A stretch of DNA of 64,000 nt, taken from Pseudomonas sp. Irchel 3H7. Its GTDB lineage: Bacteria > Pseudomonadota > Gammaproteobacteria > Pseudomonadales > Pseudomonadaceae. The stretch covers positions 1 to 64,000 of the forward strand of contig NZ_FYEA01000017.1 of assembly GCF_900187605.1 (NCBI RefSeq), in the 5' to 3' direction. A program made the translations under genes and the position numbers. This document shows, one piece after another, positions 44,782 to 54,188 of this stretch. Under the pieces are notes generated by a model, which saw only the letters and a list, made by a program, of their open reading frames with translations, was not told the DNA's origin and made no database searches. Numbering within the stretch: position 1 is the stretch's first letter; the number at the start of each line of letters is the position of its first letter.

Positions 44782-45150
44782 GGAAGGTTGAGCTCCAGGC
44801 TTTGCGACAAAGTCGGTAATTGTAGCGGCGTCCGGTGTCGCCTGTCAGTTGCAGACTACGTCTATCTTCGATGTTTGCGAGAAATGTAGTGGTAACCATA
44901 AAAACCAGCGCTTTTTTAGCGATTATGTAGTGCCAAAAGTGGTTGGTGTTACGGAGGGTTACAGACATCGTCTAACAGTCGTCGAAAAATTGACAGCGCT
45001 GGAAGCCGCGTATTTACTGGGCTGGCGCGAGGTGTGATTTTTTTGAAAGGAATTTTGTTACCGATTTCGCGACAAGCGCGCATTGCTGAATGAGGTTGTG
45101 GGCGGCATAATGTAGCCCCTTTTTTCTGCCCCTACATGTGGAAGGTTACC
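44782..45150. other. mfd-gap divergent intergenic region
   Basis: A 369-base region with no supported gene holds the promoters of both flanking genes. The gap promoter is recognisable at 45083-45111. A TTG-started frame of 62 codons (44849-45037) has no ribosome-binding site or recognisable content and is not called. Confidence 0.6.
45083..45111 (+). promoter_or_regulatory. likely gap promoter
   Basis: TTGCTG (45083-45088) and CATAAT (45106-45111) are separated by 17 bases, a good sigma-70 match. The start of transcription would be near 45118, about 33 bases before the gap GTG. Confidence 0.65.
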
Positions 45151-46599
45151 GTGACTCAGAAGCCCGACCAGTGTCTTGGTGAATGGATCGACCGTGAAGC
45201 ACTCGCAGAAGCGATGATTCCGCTAATCGGTCAGCTCTACCGCAATAACAACGTGGTGAGCTCGATCTATGGCCGCAGCCTGATCAACCAGTCTGTCATC
45301 GCGATTCTCAAAGCTCACCGCTTTGCGCGCCACCGTTCTTCCGACGACAGCGAACTCTCCGTCCACGAAACATTCCCACTGCTCAAAGCCATGAGCGAGC
45401 TCAAGCTCGGCGCGGCTTCGGTAGATCTGGGCAAGTTGGCGTTCAAATTCCGCAACGAAGGCAACGGCCGCAGCGCCGAGCAATTCGTTCGTGAAGAAAT
45501 GGCTGACGTGGTTGGCCAGCAAAACGCTTCCGCACGTAAAGGCACTGACGTTGTGCTGTACGGCTTCGGTCGTATCGGCCGTCTGCTGGCGCGCATCCTG
45601 ATCGAGAAAACCGGTGGTGGCGACGGTCTGCGTCTGCGTGCCATCGTCGTGCGCAAAGGCGCCGACAACGACCTGACCAAGCGCGCCAGCCTGCTGCGTC
45701 GCGATTCGGTACACGGTTCGTTCAACGGCACCATTACCATCGACGAAGAAAACAACACCATCACCGCCAACGGTAACCTGATCCAGGTGATCTACGCGAA
45801 GAACCCGACCGAGGTGGATTACACCCAGTACGGCATCAAAGACGCGCTGCTGGTGGACAACACCGGTGTATGGCGTGACGCTGATGGCCTGGGCCAGCAC
45901 TTGCAGTGCCCGGGTATCGATCGCGTGGTTCTGACCGCGCCTGGCAAAGGCAAGCTGAAGAACATCGTTCACGGTATCAACCACGGTGAAATCACCGCTG
46001 ATGACAAGATCGTCTCCGCCGCTTCCTGCACCACCAACGCCATCGTGCCGGTGCTGAAAGCGGTGAATGACAAGTTCGGCATCATCAATGGTCACGTCGA
46101 AACCGTTCACTCGTACACCAACGACCAGAACCTGATCGACAACTTCCACAAGGGCGATCGCCGTGGTCGTAGCGCCGCGCTGAACATGGTCATCACCGAG
46201 ACCGGTGCTGCCACCGCTGCTGCCAAGGCCCTGCCTGAGCTGGCCGGCAAGCTGACCGGTAACGCGATCCGTGTTCCGACGCCGAACGTATCGATGGCCA
46301 TTCTCAACCTCAACCTTGAGAAAGCCGCCACCCGTGAAGAAATGAACGAGTACCTGCGCTACATGGCGCTGCACTCCGATCTGCACAAGCAAATCGACTT
46401 CGTTAACTCGCAGGAAGTGGTTTCGACCGACTTCGTGGGCTCGCGCCACGCCGGTGTGGTCGACGCTGAAGCGACCATCGTTCAGGACAACCGTGTTGTT
46501 CTGTACGTCTGGTACGACAACGAGTTCGGTTACAGCTGCCAGGTTATCCGCGTGATGGAAGACATGGCTGGTGTAAACCCGCCAGCGTTCCCGCGCTAA
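45151..46599 (+). CDS. gap: glyceraldehyde-3-phosphate dehydrogenase, long form
   Basis: This 482-residue GAPDH is longer than the usual 330 residues by an N-terminal extension of about 130 residues (TQKPDQCLGEWIDREALAEA), a form typical of pseudomonads. The NAD-binding motif YGFGRIGRLLARIL follows, and the catalytic cysteine is Cys293 in ASCTTNAIVP. GTG 45151 has GGAAGG 5 bases ahead, and the ATG five codons upstream (45136) would place the ribosome-binding site inside the gene. It acts in gluconeogenic or glycolytic flux; other copies probably serve the other direction. Own promoter and terminator. Confidence 0.95.
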   Translation: MTQKPDQCLGEWIDREALAEAMIPLIGQLYRNNNVVSSIYGRSLINQSVIAILKAHRFARHRSSDDSELSVHETFPLLKAMSELKLGAASVDLGKLAFKFRNEGNGRSAEQFVREEMADVVGQQNASARKGTDVVLYGFGRIGRLLARILIEKTGGGDGLRLRAIVVRKGADNDLTKRASLLRRDSVHGSFNGTITIDEENNTITANGNLIQVIYAKNPTEVDYTQYGIKDALLVDNTGVWRDADGLGQHLQCPGIDRVVLTAPGKGKLKNIVHGINHGEITADDKIVSAASCTTNAIVPVLKAVNDKFGIINGHVETVHSYTNDQNLIDNFHKGDRRGRSAALNMVITETGAATAAAKALPELAGKLTGNAIRVPTPNVSMAILNLNLEKAATREEMNEYLRYMALHSDLHKQIDFVNSQEVVSTDFVGSRHAGVVDAEATIVQDNRVVLYVWYDNEFGYSCQVIRVMEDMAGVNPPAFPR

Positions 46600-46615
46600 G
46601 CGATAGCTGCACATG

Positions 46616-46648
46616 AAAACGCCCCGACCTAGGTCGGGGCGTTTTTTT
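46616..46648 (+). terminator. gap terminator
   Basis: AAACGCCCCGACCT directly abuts its reverse complement AGGTCGGGGCGTTT, so the closing loop is only a few bases, and a run of T residues follows. It starts 16 bases after the gap stop codon. Confidence 0.93.
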
Positions 46649-46681
46649 ATGCCTGCTAAATCTCGATTGACTGTTGCGGCC

Positions 46682-46778
46682 TCATCGCTGGCAAGCCAGC
46701 TCCCACAGGGTCTTGGGGTGTGAATGCAATCGTGTAACCGCCAAATAAACTTGTGGGAGCTGGCTTGCCAGCGATGGC
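46682..46778. repeat. REP-type palindrome (CGCTGGCAAGCCAGCTCCCACAGG family)
   Basis: CATCGCTGGCAAGCCAGCTC and following bases at the left face GTGGGAGCTGGCTTGCCAGCGATG at the right, with a 49-base spacer. It separates the converging gap and MFS genes, 3 bases from the MFS stop codon. Same family as 37939. Confidence 0.9.
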
Positions 46779-46781
46779 GTC

Positions 46782-48083
46782 CTATCGGGCGCCGCCGGGT
46801 ATGGCTGCCTGCGCCGTGCGCAGTTCATGCTTATTGCCCCGGAACAACACCAGCGTCGCAATCAACCCCAGCACCGCCGCACCACTGAGCCAGATCCCCG
46901 GCGCAGCCTTGTTATCCAGCACATGAATCAGATACGTACACGCCGCCGGGGTAAACCCGCCGAACGTCGCTGTCGCCAGGCTGTAGGCCAGCGAGAAGCC
47001 GGTCGTACGTACTTCCACCGGCATGATCTCGGTCAGCGCCACCACCATCGCGCCGTTGTACGAGCCATACAGGAACGACAGCCACAACTCGACGATCAGC
47101 AAATGGCTGAAACTCGGGTTCGCCACCAGCCACGACAGGGCAGGGTAGGCCGTCAGAATCGCCAGAATCGTCGCCGCGAGCAGTAGGGGTTTACGCCCGA
47201 TCTTGTCGGACACTGAACCCATCACCGGCAACCAGAAAAAATTAGACAGGCCAATGCACACGGTAACCAGCAACGCGTCGAAGTCCGACAGGTGCAGTTC
47301 AGCCTTGCCGAATGTCGGGGTGTACGCGGTGATCAGGTAGAAAGAAACAGTGGTCATCACCACCAGTGCCATGCCTGCGATGACGATGCCAAAGTTCTGA
47401 CCGATCGAGCGGACGATTTCCCGCAGGGTAGGGCGATGTTTTCTGGCCTGGAACTCTGGGGTTTCCTCCAGTGAGCGACGGATCACGAAAATGACCGGCA
47501 CAATCATGCAGCCGATCAGGAATGGCACGCGCCAGCCCCAGTCACCCATCTGTTCCGGGCTCAGCCAATGGTTGAGACCCACACCGAGCAATCCGGCGAA
47601 GACCACTGCCGCTTGCTGACTCGCCGACTGCCAACTGACGAAGAAGCCCTTGCGGCCCGGTGTGGCGATCTCTGCCAGATACACCGACACACCACCCAGC
47701 TCCACGCCGGCCGAGAAGCCTTGCAACAAGCGACCGAACAGTACGATTAATGGCGCAGCGACGCCAAGGGTCGCATAGCCCGGAACGCAGGCAATCAGCA
47801 CCGTGCCGGCAGCCATCAACGCCAACGTGATGATCAAGCCTTGGCGACGGCCATGACGGTCGATGTAAGCGCCGAGGAAAATCGCCCCCAATGGACGCAT
47901 CAGAAAACCGGCACCAAACGTGGCCAGTGAAAGCATCAGCGAAGCGAAGGCGCTGTCGGTGGGGAAGAAGGTTTTGGCGATGGCCGTGGCGTAAAAGCCG
48001 TAGACCATGAAGTCGAACATTTCGAGAAAGTTGCCGCTGACAACGCGAAAGATCGCTTTGCCTTTGCCCGTGGTGGAGGACAT
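46782..48083 (-). CDS. MFS transporter, metabolite:H+ symporter family (citrate/tricarballylate-like)
   Basis: This 433-residue inner membrane protein has twelve predicted helices and the MFS signatures of the metabolite:H+ symporter group: DRHGRRQGL between helices 2 and 3, RLLQGFSAGVELGG in helix 4, and DKIGRKPLL in the second half. It looks closest to the TcuC/CitA branch, which imports tricarballylate or citrate with protons. No tcuA or tcuB genes are near, so the true substrate is open. The ribosome-binding site before ATG 48083 is weak. It is divergent from apbE and converges with gap. In PAO1 I recall aroP1 and the nqr operon in this interval, so this gene appears lineage-specific. Confidence 0.88.
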   Translation of the reverse strand: MSSTTGKGKAIFRVVSGNFLEMFDFMVYGFYATAIAKTFFPTDSAFASLMLSLATFGAGFLMRPLGAIFLGAYIDRHGRRQGLIITLALMAAGTVLIACVPGYATLGVAAPLIVLFGRLLQGFSAGVELGGVSVYLAEIATPGRKGFFVSWQSASQQAAVVFAGLLGVGLNHWLSPEQMGDWGWRVPFLIGCMIVPVIFVIRRSLEETPEFQARKHRPTLREIVRSIGQNFGIVIAGMALVVMTTVSFYLITAYTPTFGKAELHLSDFDALLVTVCIGLSNFFWLPVMGSVSDKIGRKPLLLAATILAILTAYPALSWLVANPSFSHLLIVELWLSFLYGSYNGAMVVALTEIMPVEVRTTGFSLAYSLATATFGGFTPAACTYLIHVLDNKAAPGIWLSGAAVLGLIATLVLFRGNKHELRTAQAAIPGGAR

Positions 48084-48173
48084 GTTCAGGTACTCGCTAT
48101 TGGATTTTGTATAAAGATGTTGCAGATCCTTTAATTCATAATGGCCGCCGCGGTTTTACGGAGAGATGAATAA

Positions 48174-49190
48174 TTGTTCACTGGACGCTTGTTTTGGCTT
48201 GTGATGCTGGCTGGCGTATTGGCTGGCTGCGGTAATGGCGAGTCCATGGAAAGCTTCGGCGGGCCTACCATGGGCAGTACGTATTCAATCAAGTACGTAC
48301 GCCACGCCGGCATGCCTGAATCAACTCAGGTTCGCAGTGAAGTGGAGGGCATCCTCGGCGAAGTCGATCGACAGTTGTCCACCTATCGCAATGATTCGGA
48401 TATCGAGCGCTTCAACGCTTTGCCCGCCAACAGCTGTCAGAAAATGCCTGGGTCGGTACTCGAATTGGTCCGAACTGGCGAACAACTGTCAGCGCAAAGC
48501 GAGGGCTCCTACGACCTGACCGTCGAACCGCTGATGAACCTCTGGGGGTTCGGCCCACAAGGCCGCGAGGAGAAAGTCCCTGACGCCGCTGCGCTGGCCG
48601 AAGTGATGCAGCGGGTCGGCCATCAGCACCTGCACGTCAATGGCGATCAATTGTGCAAAGACGCCGCCGTCGAGGTCGACTTCAATAGCATCGCCGCCGG
48701 TTATGCCGTCGACACCATCGCGGCCAGACTCGACGCCCTGGGTATCCACGATTACCTCGCTGAAGCCACGGGTGAGTTGAAAGCCAAAGGCAGAAAGCTT
48801 GATGGCTCACCGTGGCGCATTGCTCTCGAAGAGCCCCGTGACGATCAACAGGTCGCCGAGCGCATCATCAATGTCGACGGCTACAGCGTTTCCACCTCCG
48901 GCGACTACCGCAACTATTTCCTGCAGGACGGTCGGCGCTATTCCCACACTTTCGATGCGCACACCGGTGCACCTGTCCTACACGATCTGGCGTCAGTCAC
49001 GGTGATTCATCCTTCAGCGTTGATGGCCGATGGACTATCGACGCTGTTGTTGATTCTCGGCCCTGAAAGGGCCTGGGACTATGCCGAAAAGCATGACATT
49101 GGTGCATTCTTTGTGATTCGTGCCGATACAGGTTTTGTCGTCCGCACCAACAAGGCTTTCGAACGCCTCAGTGGCGAAAAAACTGACTGA
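48174..49190 (+). CDS. apbE: FAD:protein FMN transferase (ApbE), lipoprotein
   Basis: This 338-residue enzyme attaches FMN covalently to Ser/Thr of target flavoproteins such as NqrB, NqrC and RnfG, using FAD and Mg2+. A lipoprotein signal (MFTGRLFWLVMLAGVLAGC, lipobox LAGC, Cys19) places it on the periplasmic side. Family motifs are MGSTYSIKY, VDFNSIAAGYAVD, VSTSGDYRNYF and HTFDAHTGAPV. The start is TTG 48174: GGAG lies 10 bases ahead, and the next ATG (48204) would remove the basic N terminus of the signal. In P. aeruginosa the apbE gene follows the nqr operon; no nqr gene is here. Confidence 0.93.
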   Translation: MFTGRLFWLVMLAGVLAGCGNGESMESFGGPTMGSTYSIKYVRHAGMPESTQVRSEVEGILGEVDRQLSTYRNDSDIERFNALPANSCQKMPGSVLELVRTGEQLSAQSEGSYDLTVEPLMNLWGFGPQGREEKVPDAAALAEVMQRVGHQHLHVNGDQLCKDAAVEVDFNSIAAGYAVDTIAARLDALGIHDYLAEATGELKAKGRKLDGSPWRIALEEPRDDQQVAERIINVDGYSVSTSGDYRNYFLQDGRRYSHTFDAHTGAPVLHDLASVTVIHPSALMADGLSTLLLILGPERAWDYAEKHDIGAFFVIRADTGFVVRTNKAFERLSGEKTD

Positions 49191-49387
49191 GAACAATACG
49201 AAAGCTGGCGTTGTAGTGCAGGCAAAAGTAGCCTACGACGCGACCAAGGGTTAATGTGCGCGGCGTTGACGCTTCTATAGACTGTGTCCGGGTTCTTGAT
49301 TGACCCCCAATTGTTCCTTCGCGCCGCCGTTCGGCGTGATTTAGCCGCCGGTGCTGCTGGCACCGCGGCCTGTTCTGAGGAGTACGC

Positions 49388-50782
49388 ATGGCTGTCTACA
49401 ACTACGACGTGGTGGTGCTGGGTTCCGGCCCGGCGGGAGAAGGCGCGGCAATGAACGCCGCCAAAGCAGGGCGCAAGGTCGCGATGGTCGACAGCCGTCG
49501 CCAGGTCGGCGGCAACTGCACCCACCTCGGCACCATCCCGTCCAAGGCACTGCGTCACTCGGTGCGGCAGATCATGCAGTTCAACACTAATCCTATGTTC
49601 CGGGCGATCGGCGAGCCACGCTGGTTCTCCTTCCCGGACGTGTTGAAAAGCGCCGAAAAGGTTATTTCCAAACAAGTCGCTTCGCGTACCGGCTACTACG
49701 CCCGTAACCGCGTCGACGTGTTCTTCGGCACCGGCAGTTTCGCCGACGAGCAAACCATCGAAGTGGTCTGCGCCAACGGCGTGGTCGAGAAACTGGTGGC
49801 CAAGCACATCATCATCGCCACCGGTTCGCGTCCTTATCGCCCGGCGGACATCGATTTCCACCATCCGCGTATCTACGATAGCGACACCATCCTCAGCCTC
49901 AATCACACCCCGCGCAAACTGATCGTTTACGGCGCCGGCGTGATCGGTTGCGAATACGCATCGATCTTCAGCGGTCTGGGTGTACTGGTCGAGCTGGTCG
50001 ACAACCGTGGTCAGTTGCTGAGTTTCCTCGACTCGGAAATCTCCCAGGCGTTGAGCTACCACTTCAGCAACAACAACATCACCGTGCGCCACAACGAAGA
50101 TTACGATCGCGTTGAAGGCGTCGACAACGGGGTGATCCTGCACCTGAAGTCCGGCAAGAAGATCAAGGCCGACGCCTTGCTCTGGTGCAACGGCCGTACC
50201 GGCAACACCGACACGCTGGGTCTGGAAAACATCGGCGTCAAGGTCAACAGCCGTGGCCAGATCGAAGTCGACGAGGCATACCGCACCTGCGTGCCGAACA
50301 TCTACGGTGCCGGTGACGTGATCGGCTGGCCGAGCCTGGCCAGTGCCGCCCACGACCAGGGTCGTTCGGCTGCTGGCAGCATTGTTGATAACGGTAGCTG
50401 GCGCTTTGTGAATGACGTGCCGACCGGCATCTATACCATTCCGGAGATCAGCTCGATCGGCAAGAACGAGCAGGAACTGACCCAGGCCAAAGTGCCGTAC
50501 GAAGTCGGCAAGGCGTTCTTCAAGAGCATGGCGCGTGCACAGATCGCCGGCGAGCCGCAAGGCATGCTGAAAATCCTGTTCCACCGTGAAACCCTGGAAG
50601 TGCTGGGCGTTCACTGCTTCGGTTATCAGGCGTCGGAGATCGTCCACATCGGTCAGGCGATCATGAACCAGCCGGGCGAACTGAACACCCTGAAGTACTT
50701 CGTCAACACGACGTTCAACTACCCGACCATGGCTGAAGCCTATCGGGTAGCAGCGTACGACGGCCTCAACCGGCTTTTTTGA
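49388..50782 (+). CDS. sthA: soluble pyridine nucleotide transhydrogenase
   Basis: This 464-residue flavoprotein transfers hydride between NADPH and NAD+, mainly to consume excess NADPH. It has the flavin disulfide reductase fold: VVVLGSGPAGEGAAMNAAK at the N terminus for FAD, and VYGAGVIGCEYASIFSGLG for NAD(P). The redox-active CxxxxC of related enzymes is reduced to one cysteine (NCTHLGTIPSKALRH), as expected for SthA. TGAGGAG precedes ATG 49388. Monocistronic, convergent with the glycerophosphodiesterase gene. Confidence 0.97.
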   Translation: MAVYNYDVVVLGSGPAGEGAAMNAAKAGRKVAMVDSRRQVGGNCTHLGTIPSKALRHSVRQIMQFNTNPMFRAIGEPRWFSFPDVLKSAEKVISKQVASRTGYYARNRVDVFFGTGSFADEQTIEVVCANGVVEKLVAKHIIIATGSRPYRPADIDFHHPRIYDSDTILSLNHTPRKLIVYGAGVIGCEYASIFSGLGVLVELVDNRGQLLSFLDSEISQALSYHFSNNNITVRHNEDYDRVEGVDNGVILHLKSGKKIKADALLWCNGRTGNTDTLGLENIGVKVNSRGQIEVDEAYRTCVPNIYGAGDVIGWPSLASAAHDQGRSAAGSIVDNGSWRFVNDVPTGIYTIPEISSIGKNEQELTQAKVPYEVGKAFFKSMARAQIAGEPQGMLKILFHRETLEVLGVHCFGYQASEIVHIGQAIMNQPGELNTLKYFVNTTFNYPTMAEAYRVAAYDGLNRLF

Positions 50783-50824
50783 CGGGCTCCGGCCGGTGGC
50801 CTGAGCCGGCCGGGGAGACCGATT

Positions 50825-51547
50825 TCAGCAATTCTCGAGGGTGGCAGTGGCCAAACCGGGAAAGTCTGTAATCAGGCTGTCAACGCCGAAGTCGGCGAGT
50901 CTGCGCATCAGCGCAGGCTCGTTGACGGTCCACACCGACACATGCAGCCCCTGACGCTGCGCCTTCTGCAGGCGTTCCGGCGTACACAGCGTCCAGTTCA
51001 GTGCAAGAATCTCACAGCCATAGCTGGCCGCGACCTTCAGCGGGTCGAGCCAGGCGTATTCGGCCACCAGTCCGCGCGACACGTCCGGCACCAGATCCAG
51101 CGCCGCTTTCAGCACTTCCCGCGAACTCGAGGTGATCGTCACCTTGTCGAGCAGGCCATGCCGTTGGGCCATTTCACGAATCGCCAGCACGGTGGTTGCT
51201 GCGCGAGTACGCGAAGCGCTTTTGACTTCCAGTTGCCAGTGCTCGAAATCGCATTTTTCGAACAGCTCTTCCAATGTCGGAATCGGGCAGGGTTTGATCC
51301 AGCCCGGGCCGCCCTTGCGCGCGTCGTAAGTGACCAGTTCGGCGGCGCTGTGTTCGACGACTTTGCCGCGCCTTTCCGTGGTGCGTTTGAGGGTCGGGTC
51401 GTGGATGACCATCAACTCGCCGTCCTTGGACAGGTGCAGATCCAGTTCGCAGCGGCGCACGCCGTGCTTGAGACATTCCTGGAAACTGCTCAGGGTGTTT
51501 TCCGGTGCTTCGCCCTTGGCGCCGCGGTGGCCGTAGATGAGGGTCAC
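50825..51547 (-). CDS. ugpQ: glycerophosphodiester phosphodiesterase (cytoplasmic, UgpQ-like)
   Basis: This 240-residue enzyme hydrolyses glycerophosphodiesters to glycerol 3-phosphate and an alcohol. The family signature is at the start: YGHRGAKGEAPENTLSSFQE, followed by CELDLHLSKDGELMVIHDPTL with the metal-binding Glu/Asp and catalytic His. It has no signal peptide, which fits UgpQ rather than periplasmic GlpQ. The start codon is GTG 51547 with AAGGA 8 bases upstream. It follows the PilZ gene by 15 bases, so the two are likely cotranscribed. Confidence 0.92.
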   Translation of the reverse strand: MTLIYGHRGAKGEAPENTLSSFQECLKHGVRRCELDLHLSKDGELMVIHDPTLKRTTERRGKVVEHSAAELVTYDARKGGPGWIKPCPIPTLEELFEKCDFEHWQLEVKSASRTRAATTVLAIREMAQRHGLLDKVTITSSSREVLKAALDLVPDVSRGLVAEYAWLDPLKVAASYGCEILALNWTLCTPERLQKAQRQGLHVSVWTVNEPALMRRLADFGVDSLITDFPGLATATLENC

Positions 51548-51562
51548 GGTTCTTCCTTAAAT

Positions 51563-52144
51563 TTAAATGCCTGATTCGTTCTGTTCGCGGGCCAGACGTC
51601 GTTCCTGGGCCTGCTTCTGCAAGATGTAGCGGGCGAGCAACTGGCGTTGGGCGTCGGTCAAGTGTTCGAACTCGGTGCCTACGTCATAACCTTCGCCCTT
51701 GCGATCGCAATGGGTGACGCGGGCGCGCAGCAGCAGGCCCAGCGCTTGCGGCATCAGCACCAGTTTCACCGACAGGTGTGCGCCGGTGGCAATTGGCGTC
51801 GGGTGCTGGAAGTCGATCCCGCCCTCGGAAATGATCACCGGTTGCGGCTCGCCGATATGGCCGAGCACGGTCAGGGCGACCACCTGGCTGAGCAGGTCTA
51901 TGCGTTTGTTCTGCGATTTCAGGAACGCGGCGATGGCCCGGTCGCGCTCGCTGATCTGGCGCAACAGGTGCTGCGACTCGAATTCGCTCAGGTGCAGTTC
52001 ACTGAGCAGGTTGAACAGCGGGGAAGCATCCTGCAACACTTCCTGGCCTGCGGCTTCGGGAGCGGACAGGGGCCGAATTTCCAGTGCGATCGTGTCCTCG
52101 ATACGGTAGTATTCGCGGCGATCTTCTTCATCTAATGTCGACAT
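51563..52144 (-). CDS. PilZ domain protein with N-terminal extension
   Basis: This 193-residue protein ends in a PilZ domain, the fold that binds cyclic di-GMP. The usual RxxxR/[ND]xSxxG pair is only partly met: RREYYRIED stands at the N terminus (residues 9-17) and VIISEGGIDF further on, with a helical stretch of about 90 residues inserted between them. That makes binding plausible but not certain. It is divergent from lolC and precedes the glycerophosphodiesterase gene. In P. aeruginosa the equivalent I recall is PA2989. The target is unknown. Confidence 0.83.
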   Translation of the reverse strand: MSTLDEEDRREYYRIEDTIALEIRPLSAPEAAGQEVLQDASPLFNLLSELHLSEFESQHLLRQISERDRAIAAFLKSQNKRIDLLSQVVALTVLGHIGEPQPVIISEGGIDFQHPTPIATGAHLSVKLVLMPQALGLLLRARVTHCDRKGEGYDVGTEFEHLTDAQRQLLARYILQKQAQERRLAREQNESGI

Positions 52145-52238
52145 GGCGAACCCATGGTAGCGGCGGTGGTCTGAGTGTAAAGCTGGTTATCGACCCCCGC
52201 CACAAGGACGTTCCTTTTCCCTCCGAACAAGCCCCGAC

Positions 52239-53489
52239 ATGTTCAGACCTCTCTTCGTATTTATCGGCACGCGTTATACCCGTGCAAAGCGTCGCAATCA
52301 TTTTGTGTCATTCATTTCCCTGACTTCGATGATCGGGCTCGCCCTTGGCGTGGTCGTGATGATCGTCGTGCTCTCGGTGATGAACGGCTTCGATCATGAG
52401 ATGCGCACCCGCGTGCTGGGCATGGTGCCCCACGCGACCATTGAATCCACTGAGCCGATCAACGATTGGCAAAGTCTGGCCAACAAGGTCAAGCAGAACC
52501 CGCAGGTGACGGCGGTTGCGCCGTTCACCCAGATGCAGGGCCTGCTGACCAATAACGGTCAGGTGTCCAAGGTGTTGCTCAACGCCATCGACCCTGCGCT
52601 CGAGCGCAACGTGTCGATCATCGACAACTTCATGAAGCAGGGCAAACTCGACGATTTGACGCCGGGCAGCTTCGGCATCGTCATCGGCGACAAGGCCGCG
52701 ACCAAGCTCGGCGTGGGCATCGGTGACAAGGTCACCTTCGTCGCGCCGGAGGTCAGCGTGACCCCGGCCGGGATGTTCCCGCGCATGAAGCGCTTCACCG
52801 TGGTCGGCATTTTTCATGTCGGCGCCGGCGAACTCGATGGCTATCTGGGCGTCACCAACCTGCAGGATCTGGCGAAGATGCACCGCTGGAAGCCTGATCA
52901 GGTGCAGGGCATCCGCCTGAAGTTCGACGACCTGTTCCAGGCACCGCGCGTAGCATGGAACATCGCCCAGCAACTCGGCGAAGATCATTACTACGCCCGC
53001 GACTGGACGCGCACCCACGGCAATCTGTATCAGGCGATCCGCATGGAAAAAGCCATGATCGGTCTGCTGTTGTTGCTGATTGTCGCCGTAGCGGCGTTCA
53101 ACATCATTTCCACGCTGGTGATGGTGGTCAACGACAAGAAGGGCGACATCGCCATTCTGCGCACCTTGGGCGCGACGCCGGGCACGATCATGCGCACGTT
53201 CATGGTGCAAGGCACGGTGATCGGTGTGGTCGGCACGGCGATTGGTGCGGTGGTCGGGATTTTCGCGGCGCTTAATGTCAGCGCCGCGATCTCGGCACTG
53301 GAAGGCCTGATCGGCCACAAATTCCTTAATGCTGACGTGTATTTCATTGATTATCTTCCGTCGCAGGTGCAGAGCCAAGATGTGGTCATGGTCTGCGCGG
53401 CGGCGTTGGTTCTGAGTTTCCTCGCCACCCTGTATCCCGCCTGGCGTGCCGCGCGCACCCAGCCGGCGGAGGCGCTACGTTATGAGTGA
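52239..53489 (+). CDS. lolC: lipoprotein-releasing ABC transporter permease LolC
   Basis: This 416-residue inner membrane protein is one of the two permeases of the LolCDE complex, which lifts lipoproteins from the inner membrane and hands them to LolA. It has one N-terminal helix, a large periplasmic domain (about residues 50-270) and three C-terminal helices, the standard layout. The cytoplasmic start MFRPLFVFIGTRYTRAKRRN is almost identical to that of LolE (54244). The gene overlaps the longer possible start of lolD, so coupling is likely. Unlike other operons here, no ribosome-binding site is clear. Confidence 0.96.
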   Translation: MFRPLFVFIGTRYTRAKRRNHFVSFISLTSMIGLALGVVVMIVVLSVMNGFDHEMRTRVLGMVPHATIESTEPINDWQSLANKVKQNPQVTAVAPFTQMQGLLTNNGQVSKVLLNAIDPALERNVSIIDNFMKQGKLDDLTPGSFGIVIGDKAATKLGVGIGDKVTFVAPEVSVTPAGMFPRMKRFTVVGIFHVGAGELDGYLGVTNLQDLAKMHRWKPDQVQGIRLKFDDLFQAPRVAWNIAQQLGEDHYYARDWTRTHGNLYQAIRMEKAMIGLLLLLIVAVAAFNIISTLVMVVNDKKGDIAILRTLGATPGTIMRTFMVQGTVIGVVGTAIGAVVGIFAALNVSAAISALEGLIGHKFLNADVYFIDYLPSQVQSQDVVMVCAAALVLSFLATLYPAWRAARTQPAEALRYE

Positions 53490-53496
53490 GTCGGGC

Positions 53497-54180
53497 ATGA
53501 GTGAACAAGCAATCTTGAGCTGCCGTAATCTGGGCAAATCCTACGAGGAAGGCCCGGAATCGGTAGAGGTATTGGCCGGCCTGCAACTGGAGTTGCACCC
53601 GGGCGAGCGTGTGGCGATCGTCGGCACCTCGGGTTCGGGCAAAAGTACCTTGCTCAACCTGCTTGGTGGTCTGGACACGCCGACCAAGGGCAGCGTCTGG
53701 CTCGACGGCGAAGAGTTGTCGGCACTGAGCGAGAAGAAGCGTGGCCTGTTGCGTAACCGTGCGCTCGGTTTCGTTTACCAGTTCCACCACTTGCTGCCGG
53801 AATTCACCGCACTGGAAAACGTCTGCATGCCGCTGCTGATCGGCAAGACGCCGATCCCGGAAGCCCGTCAGCGTGCCACGGCACTGCTGGAGCGCGTTGG
53901 CCTCGGTCATCGTCTGGAGCACAAGCCGGCGGAACTGTCCGGTGGCGAGCGTCAACGTGTGGCCATCGCTCGCGCCCTGGTGAACAAGCCAGGCCTGGTG
54001 ATGCTCGATGAGCCAACCGGCAACCTCGATTCCCACACCGCCCAGGGCATTCAGGATTTGATGCTGGAACTCAGCACCTCGATGCGCACGGCGTTCCTGG
54101 TGGTGACACACGACATGAACCTGGCTCGCCAGATGGACCGCGTCTTACACCTGCAAGAAGGCTGCCTCACGCCTATCTGA
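53497..54180 (+). CDS. lolD: lipoprotein-releasing ABC transporter ATPase LolD
   Basis: This 227-residue ATPase drives lipoprotein release by LolCE. Walker A is GTSGSGKST, the signature LSGGERQRVAIARAL, Walker B LVMLDEPTGNLD, and the segment FVYQFHHLLPEFTALENV is typical of LolD. Two ATG codons are possible: 53482, which overlaps the lolC stop as ATGAGTGA, and 53497, chosen because it gives the 227-residue length known for P. aeruginosa LolD. A terminator follows, 9 bases downstream, before lolE. Confidence 0.95.
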   Translation: MSEQAILSCRNLGKSYEEGPESVEVLAGLQLELHPGERVAIVGTSGSGKSTLLNLLGGLDTPTKGSVWLDGEELSALSEKKRGLLRNRALGFVYQFHHLLPEFTALENVCMPLLIGKTPIPEARQRATALLERVGLGHRLEHKPAELSGGERQRVAIARALVNKPGLVMLDEPTGNLDSHTAQGIQDLMLELSTSMRTAFLVVTHDMNLARQMDRVLHLQEGCLTPI

Positions 54181-54188
54181 TTGGCTGA

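Noticed and set aside
44849..45037. 62-codon forward frame in the mfd-gap interval
   Set aside because: TTG start, no ribosome-binding site, no recognised content.
49168..49254. 27-codon frame overlapping the end of apbE, considered as an nqrM remnant
   Set aside because: NqrM has a membrane helix and conserved cysteines; the peptide (VAKKLTENNTKAG and on) has neither.
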